Assembly: GCA_002336085.1 (NCBI GenBank)
Contig: DDEH01000132.1
Location: 8,265 to 15,605 of the forward strand
Reading direction: 5' to 3'
Origin: Flavobacteriales bacterium UBA1959
GTDB taxonomy: Bacteria > Bacteroidota > Bacteroidia > Flavobacteriales_D > Sanyastnellaceae
Length of the DNA: 7,341 nt
The position numbers and the translations under genes were made by a program. Under the pieces are notes generated by a model, which saw only the letters and a program-made list of their open reading frames with translations, searched no databases and was not told the DNA's origin. Positions 4,146 through 7,341 of the stretch are shown in pieces; the stretch's first letter is position 1, and each line of letters starts with the position of its first letter.

Positions 4146-6884
4146 ACGGCCATCGTATTCGATTATACTGGGGAGGTTGAGCTGTATGTCGTACCCAGTT
4201 GCGTTGCGCAAATTGAGGTGATGTTAGAAGGCGCAGAGGGAGGCGGATCTAATGGCGGCAGCGGATCTACCGTATCGGGAATTATTGATGTTGTGGAAGG
4301 ACAAGTACTGGAAATTCGAGTGGGCGGCCAAGGAGGATGTCCTGGCGCTGGCTTCAACGGAGGCGGTGCAGGTGGAGGAGCGAATAACAATGGAAATGCG
4401 GGCTGTGGTGGTGGTGGAGCCTCAGATATCCGCGTGGCGCCTTATCAATTGAATGATCGCGTGACTTCAGCAGCAGGTGGAGGAGGAACGGGAGGCGGAA
4501 CCACGGACGCGGAAGCCGGCATCTCAGGATGCGCTAATGGCGAGGATGGCGACAGTCCCTTTGGCCAAGGCGGAAGCGGTGCTACAGCCAATAACGGCGG
4601 AAACGGAGGGCCTCCTTGGATAAATGCGGGTAACAATGGCATGAGTGGCGAACTCGGAACCGGAGGTGACGGGGCCATTGATCCTTGTTACAATGTCGGG
4701 CCTGGCGGTGGCGGCGGCGGTGGGAAATTCGGCGGCGGCGGCGGCGGGAGCGATTGCTTTGCGTCCGGTACGCTCGGCGGCGGCGGCGGCGGCGGCGGCT
4801 CGAGCCTCACACCTGCCGGATTCACTTGTGTCGGAGGCAACGTCTCAGGCGACGGAACCATAACACTTACGCCATTGGGCGGCATCGGAATGACCATTGA
4901 GCCATTGAATCCTCAGTATTGCGAAGGGGACTCCCTGTTTTTGAACCTCGCAGGCGCGGACAATTACGAGTGGCTCGAAGCGGATGGACTGAGCACCCTT
5001 GATGGACCTGATGTTTGGGTAAACCCTGATACCACAACAATTTACAGCGTCATTGCCTCAACAGAGGAGTGCCTTGATACAATTGATGTTACGGTCACAG
5101 TTGTGCCTTATCCGGTTTTGACAGTAGATCCTATTTATGCCACTTCTTGCAACGATCCCGTTGAGCTTTTCGCTACCGGAGCTTTTCAACTGGCCTGGAC
5201 ACCGACTGAAACCTTGAGCAATGGCTTCGGCCCCTTTACCACAGCTACGCCAACAGAAACCACGACCTACACGGTCACAGGAACCAATCAAGGCTGCAGC
5301 AGTTCGGAGACAGTGACCATTGCGTATCAATTGGAAGTTGAATCTACTGAGTATTTTTGCGAAGGCGAAGGCTACTCCCTCCCCGACGGCTCCGAGGTTG
5401 CCGAGGAAGGAGTCTACATCGCCAATTATTTCTCGATCGAAGGCTGTGACAGCATTGTTACTGTCAACCTTTTTGAGCAGTCGACATACGATTTCCAGAT
5501 GCCCGTGCAGCTTTGTGCAGGCGAGACATTCACGCTGCCAGACGGAACGAGCATCGATGAACCTGGCACGTATCCTGTAGTGATGGAAACTGCCTTGGCA
5601 CAATGTGACAGCTCTATCACAACTGTTGTATCTATTCTTCAGCCCTTTGAGACGCAAAACACACTAGCCTTGTGTGAAGGAGAACCGGTGGTTCTCGGAG
5701 ATGGAACGGTTGTCACAGAGGAAGGAGTCTATGTGGCTGTATTGGCATCTGAAACCAATGGATGTGACAGCACGGTTACCTCAACCGTCATTTTCCAGCC
5801 GAATTATAATATCGCTGTTTCATTGGATGAATGCGACGACGGGTCTTACCTCTTCCCAGATGGAACCCTACCTACGATTTCGGGCATTTTTGGTTTTGAC
5901 CTCCAAACGACCCTGGGATGTGACAGCAGTGTCACCATTGACCTTACACTCAACCCAGCTTATACCATCAATTACGACGACGACGTCTGTGCGGGGGAGG
6001 TTTATGTATTGCCCGATGGCACCAATGTTGACGCCTCTGGAAGTTACACATCCAACCTCGTTTCATCCTTGGGCTGCGACAGCATCGTAACGGTTGGCTT
6101 GGTAGTCAACCCTCTTCCAGATGTTTCGAGTGGAGCGAATGAGAGTTACTGCGTTTATGACGGAAACATCGAGGTCTTCCCATCCCCCACAGGAGGATTT
6201 CTGACAGGTGATTTGCTCGATGGCACCACGCTCGTTCATGATGGAGCAGAACCGGGTGACTACCTATTGAGCTATACCATTGAAGATGCCAATGGCTGCT
6301 CAAACACCGATGCCGTCAATTACACGTTAGCGGCTCCAATTGATCCGAGTTTTACATTTCAAATGATCTGCAATGAATTGAGCTTGGTAAGCACTACAAT
6401 AGATCCAGATGAATCCTTCGATTACGAATGGTTTCTAGACGGTGATCTCGTTGCACTATTTGCTGAGTCCTTCTACTTCTTTGATCAAACTGGAACATTC
6501 GATTTGGGCTTAAATGTCACGGATGAATATGGATGCACCTTCAATACCACAAGTCAAGCTCTGTTGCAAAATGCGTTGGATTTAACCGGCTTCTTCGTGC
6601 CCAATGTAATATCGCCCAACGGGGACGGTTACAATCAGAAATTCATCATTCCCAATGCCGTATCGTCGTGCCTGAATTATACAGTCTCTATTTTCAACCG
6701 CTGGGGCCAGCTGGTTTACACGATGACCCCATTGAGCAGTGCTTTTGAAGGGCAGGACGAAAAAGGAAATGAGCTCCCCGATGGATCTTACTTCTACATC
6801 ATGGAAATCCAAGAATATCCATGCAAGGACACTCCCGAACTTCAGGAGTTTTGCACGGGAACCATTGCCATTTTCCGCGACTAA
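4074..6884 (+). CDS. Secreted T9SS cargo with Gly-rich (ALK-like) domain, GCDS repeats and CHU_C sorting domain
   Basis: 936 residues from ATG 4074. A TTG at 4065 would add three residues, but nothing favours it over the ATG, and the signal peptide begins cleanly at MNKIILRF. Domains in order: signal peptide 1-24; glycine-rich domain about 25-268, with GCGGGGASDIR at 110-120 and polyglycine at 211-217, 220-225 and 235-242; two Ig/PKD-like modules 269-347 and 348-420; five tandem repeats 421-680 with LPDG and GCDS motifs; one GxF module 681-755; one PKD-like module 756-839; CHU_C-type sorting domain 840-936. Export should be Sec then T9SS, to the cell surface or outside. A surface adhesion, matrix or binding role is inferred from domain makeup. 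It likely shares a transcript with the small gene 18 bases downstream. Confidence 0.95.
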   Translation: MNKIILRFLPALCFAGWFGSSAAQTAIVFDYTGEVELYVVPSCVAQIEVMLEGAEGGGSNGGSGSTVSGIIDVVEGQVLEIRVGGQGGCPGAGFNGGGAGGGANNNGNAGCGGGGASDIRVAPYQLNDRVTSAAGGGGTGGGTTDAEAGISGCANGEDGDSPFGQGGSGATANNGGNGGPPWINAGNNGMSGELGTGGDGAIDPCYNVGPGGGGGGGKFGGGGGGSDCFASGTLGGGGGGGGSSLTPAGFTCVGGNVSGDGTITLTPLGGIGMTIEPLNPQYCEGDSLFLNLAGADNYEWLEADGLSTLDGPDVWVNPDTTTIYSVIASTEECLDTIDVTVTVVPYPVLTVDPIYATSCNDPVELFATGAFQLAWTPTETLSNGFGPFTTATPTETTTYTVTGTNQGCSSSETVTIAYQLEVESTEYFCEGEGYSLPDGSEVAEEGVYIANYFSIEGCDSIVTVNLFEQSTYDFQMPVQLCAGETFTLPDGTSIDEPGTYPVVMETALAQCDSSITTVVSILQPFETQNTLALCEGEPVVLGDGTVVTEEGVYVAVLASETNGCDSTVTSTVIFQPNYNIAVSLDECDDGSYLFPDGTLPTISGIFGFDLQTTLGCDSSVTIDLTLNPAYTINYDDDVCAGEVYVLPDGTNVDASGSYTSNLVSSLGCDSIVTVGLVVNPLPDVSSGANESYCVYDGNIEVFPSPTGGFLTGDLLDGTTLVHDGAEPGDYLLSYTIEDANGCSNTDAVNYTLAAPIDPSFTFQMICNELSLVSTTIDPDESFDYEWFLDGDLVALFAESFYFFDQTGTFDLGLNVTDEYGCTFNTTSQALLQNALDLTGFFVPNVISPNGDGYNQKFIIPNAVSSCLNYTVSIFNRWGQLVYTMTPLSSAFEGQDEKGNELPDGSYFYIMEIQEYPCKDTPELQEFCTGTIAIFRD
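4146..4877 (+). other. Glycine-rich domain of the bacterial Gly_rich / ALK-like type
   Basis: Residues 25-268. It opens with two beta-strand segments (FDYTGEVELYVVP, then IEVMLEGAEGG), followed by a strand V-x-G-I-I-D-V-V-E-G-Q-x-L-E-I-R-V-G-G-Q-G-G, then GFNGGGAGGGAN, then GCGGGGASDIR, then polyglycine runs, closing with GDGTITLTPL. That order matches bacterial proteins of the Gly_rich family (PF12810 as I recall it). The glycine-rich region of animal ALK/LTK receptors is related, and there packed polyglycine helices have been described structurally. Assignment is from motif memory, not a search. The ligand is unknown. Confidence 0.75.
4704..4799 (+). repeat. GGN/GGC trinucleotide tracts encoding polyglycine
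   Basis: Three in-frame glycine runs: seven Gly codons at 4704-4724, six at 4731-4748 (five GGC, one GGG), and a perfect (GGC)8 at 4776-4799. Elsewhere in this domain glycine codons are mixed GGA, GGT and GGC, so the near-uniform GGC here is distinctive. The tracts are multiples of three, so slippage would change run length without breaking the frame. The opposite strand reads as a spurious polyproline frame. Confidence 0.95.
4878..5333 (+). other. Two Ig/PKD-like beta-sandwich modules
   Basis: Residues 269-347 and 348-420. The first has YCEGDSL, LAGADNYEW and DTTTIYSV, then a second cysteine (EECLDT). The second has SCNDPVEL, an LAWTPTETLSNG segment, TPTETTTYTVTG, then GCSSSETV. This pattern is very common in Bacteroidota T9SS cargo, where such modules serve as spacers between functional domains and the sorting domain. 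Each has two cysteines that could pair. Confidence 0.75.
5334..6113 (+). repeat. Five tandem 50-54-residue repeats with C-GE, LPDG and GCDS motifs
   Basis: Repeat units start at residues 421, 471, 525, 577 and 629 (positions 5334, 5484, 5646, 5802, 5958), with lengths 50, 54, 52, 52 and 52. Consensus: C-x-G-E, then L-P-D-G-T, then G-x-Y or G-x-F, then G-C-D-S-x-V-T, usually ending in L-x-x-x-P. Deviations are QCDS in unit 2, LGDG in unit 3, and CDDG with FPDG in unit 4. Each unit has exactly two cysteines, about 29 residues apart. Codon choice differs between units, so the expansion is not recent. Such repeats occur in many large Bacteroidota exported proteins; function is not established here. 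Confidence 0.9.
6114..6338 (+). other. Single GxF/W-type module, same type as in the divergent gene
   Basis: Residues 681-755: LPDVSSGANESYC, then SPTGGFLTGDLLDG, then G-D-Y-L-L-S-Y-T-I-E-D-A-N-G-C-S-N-T-D-A. The arrangement (Cys, GGFxxG core, glycine-flanked strand, NGC) is that of the G-x-W-x-G modules repeated in the minus-strand protein. Here the core aromatic is Phe, as it is in no full module there (GGFWEG keeps the Trp). Confidence 0.7.
6339..6590 (+). other. PKD-like module before the sorting domain
   Basis: Residues 756-839: DPSFTFQMICNEL, then DYEWFLDGDLVA, then TFDLGLNVTDEYGC. The F-x-Y-x-W-F-L-D-G turn and the L-x-L-x-V-T-D-E-Y-G-C end strand are typical of PKD domains placed next to a CHU_C sorting domain. 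Confidence 0.75.
6591..6884 (+). other. C-terminal T9SS type B sorting domain (gliding motility-associated, CHU_C)
   Basis: Residues 840-936. It shows the family landmarks in order: FFVPNVISPNGDGYN, FIIPN, YTVSIFNRWGQLVY, a WxG-equivalent (FEGQDEKG), ELPDGSYFYIMEI, and the end GTIAIFRD. This domain (TIGR04131/CHU_C type) directs proteins through the type IX secretion system in Bacteroidota. It is complete, ending at the protein's C-terminus, so the cargo is expected to be functional for export. Confidence 0.93.
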
Positions 6885-6902
6885 AGAGCCAAAATAATTG
6901 GT

Positions 6903-7268
6903 ATGAAACAAAATAAGAAACCTCCATTCTTTAACGCATTGCTAGTCACGGCCTTTTTACTTTCTGTGCAATTGAGTTTCGGACAAAAGACTCCTGAAGA
7001 ACAACCAGAAGATCCAATCCCGGCAGAAATAATGGCCTTGCAAGTACCTGTTCTAGAAATGATTGCATTGGTAACAGAAGGGAATCAACCCTCCAAAGAC
7101 TTGGCTCATGCAATTTTGAGTCACATTGCCCTCATTCGTGCGGAAAAATCATATCCACCCCTGACCGAAACCGAAATTAAATCATGGTCAAAATTGTACC
7201 TGATCAGTACTCATCAAGTAGAATCACTGGACAATATTGCTCGGCGATTCGCTGAACTTCAAGAGTGA
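6903..7268 (+). CDS. Small exported protein of unknown function
   Basis: 121 residues, starting 18 bases after the stop of the Gly-rich protein gene, so probably in the same transcript. Residues 1-28 are a signal peptide: MKQNKKPP, hydrophobic FFNALLVTAFLLSVQLSF, then GQ with cleavage after Gly27 or Gln28. The mature part is about 93 residues, with a Glu/Pro-rich start (TPEEQPEDPIP), then likely alpha-helices (VPVLEMIALVTEG, DLAHAILSHIALIRAEK, QVESLDNIARRFAEL). It has no cysteines and no recognisable catalytic motif or sorting domain, so it is probably periplasmic. I do not recognise the family. There is no Shine-Dalgarno site upstream. Confidence 0.8.
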   Translation: MKQNKKPPFFNALLVTAFLLSVQLSFGQKTPEEQPEDPIPAEIMALQVPVLEMIALVTEGNQPSKDLAHAILSHIALIRAEKSYPPLTETEIKSWSKLYLISTHQVESLDNIARRFAELQE

Positions 7269-7341
7269 AAATTTCCTCGCACCTTCGAAAATATCACAAG
7301 GCAGCAATTGCGTTTTCGCACTTACAAATCCTGGTCTGTCA
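7265..7341 (+). CDS. Possible start of a further gene, cut by the window edge
   Basis: A GTG at 7265-7267 overlaps the TGA of the previous gene (GTGA) and is open for 25 codons to the window end. It reads MKISSHLRKYHK followed by the hydrophobic AAIAFSHLQILVC, which would suit a basic n-region and hydrophobic core of a signal peptide or membrane anchor. Against it: the stretch is short, other frames are also open here, and there is no ATG. Translational coupling is possible if it is real. Confidence 0.25.
   Translation, partial: MKISSHLRKYHKAAIAFSHLQILVC

Noticed and set aside
4163..4897. Proline-rich minus-strand frames (4163-4390, 4445-4678, 4688-4897)
   Set aside because: They are the antisense reading of glycine codons; polyproline here is an artefact of GGC/GGN runs.
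5058..5657. 199-codon open frame on the minus strand
   Set aside because: It lies wholly inside the Gly-rich protein gene, antisense to well-supported repeat domains, and its product has no signal, domain or repeat pattern of its own.
5334..6113. Tandem repeats considered as a CRISPR array
   Set aside because: The periodicity is 150-162 bases, in frame, with protein-level conservation and no identical short repeats separated by spacers.
6582..6911. 109-codon minus-strand frame
   Set aside because: It is antisense to the complete CHU_C sorting domain and shows no signal peptide or domain.
7309..7320. Small hairpin TGCG-TTTT-CGCA as a terminator
   Set aside because: Only four base pairs and no following T run, so it is not a credible intrinsic terminator.

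Overview
The window holds two large, divergently transcribed genes for modular secreted surface proteins, followed by a small exported protein. It looks like a Bacteroidota genome, probably Flavobacteriales-like and of moderate GC. Three things point there: the plus-strand protein ends in a gliding-motility-type (CHU_C, type B) sorting domain of the type IX secretion system (T9SS); the signal peptides end in AQ or GQ; and the cysteine-paired beta-sandwich modules are typical of that phylum. I cannot name the genus or species.

Layout. Positions 3971 to 1 (minus strand) are one uninterrupted reading frame of 1323 codons that leaves the window without a stop. I checked every in-frame triplet and found none that is a stop. 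It has a signal peptide followed by about 16 modules of roughly 80 residues. Positions 3972-4073 are the shared intergenic region. Positions 4074-6884 (plus strand) encode a 936-residue protein, in order: signal peptide, glycine-rich domain of the bacterial Gly_rich/ALK-like type, two Ig/PKD-like modules, five tandem 50-54-residue repeats, one GxF/W module, one PKD-like module and the C-terminal sorting domain. Positions 6903-7268 encode a 121-residue exported protein of unknown function, 18 bases downstream. A possible further gene begins with a GTG at 7265 and leaves the window.

How they fit together. Both large proteins should cross the inner membrane by Sec. The plus-strand one should then be exported by the T9SS and either anchored or released. 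The minus-strand one is expected to do the same, but its C-terminus is outside the window. They share module types, so they probably arose from a common module pool and may work on the same surface, in adhesion, gliding or matrix roles (inference). The most notable points are the three-module super-repeat and two-cysteine-per-module pattern in the minus-strand protein, and the ALK-like polyglycine domain fused to a T9SS sorting domain in the plus-strand protein. No RNA genes, insertion sequences, CRISPR arrays or clear terminators were seen.
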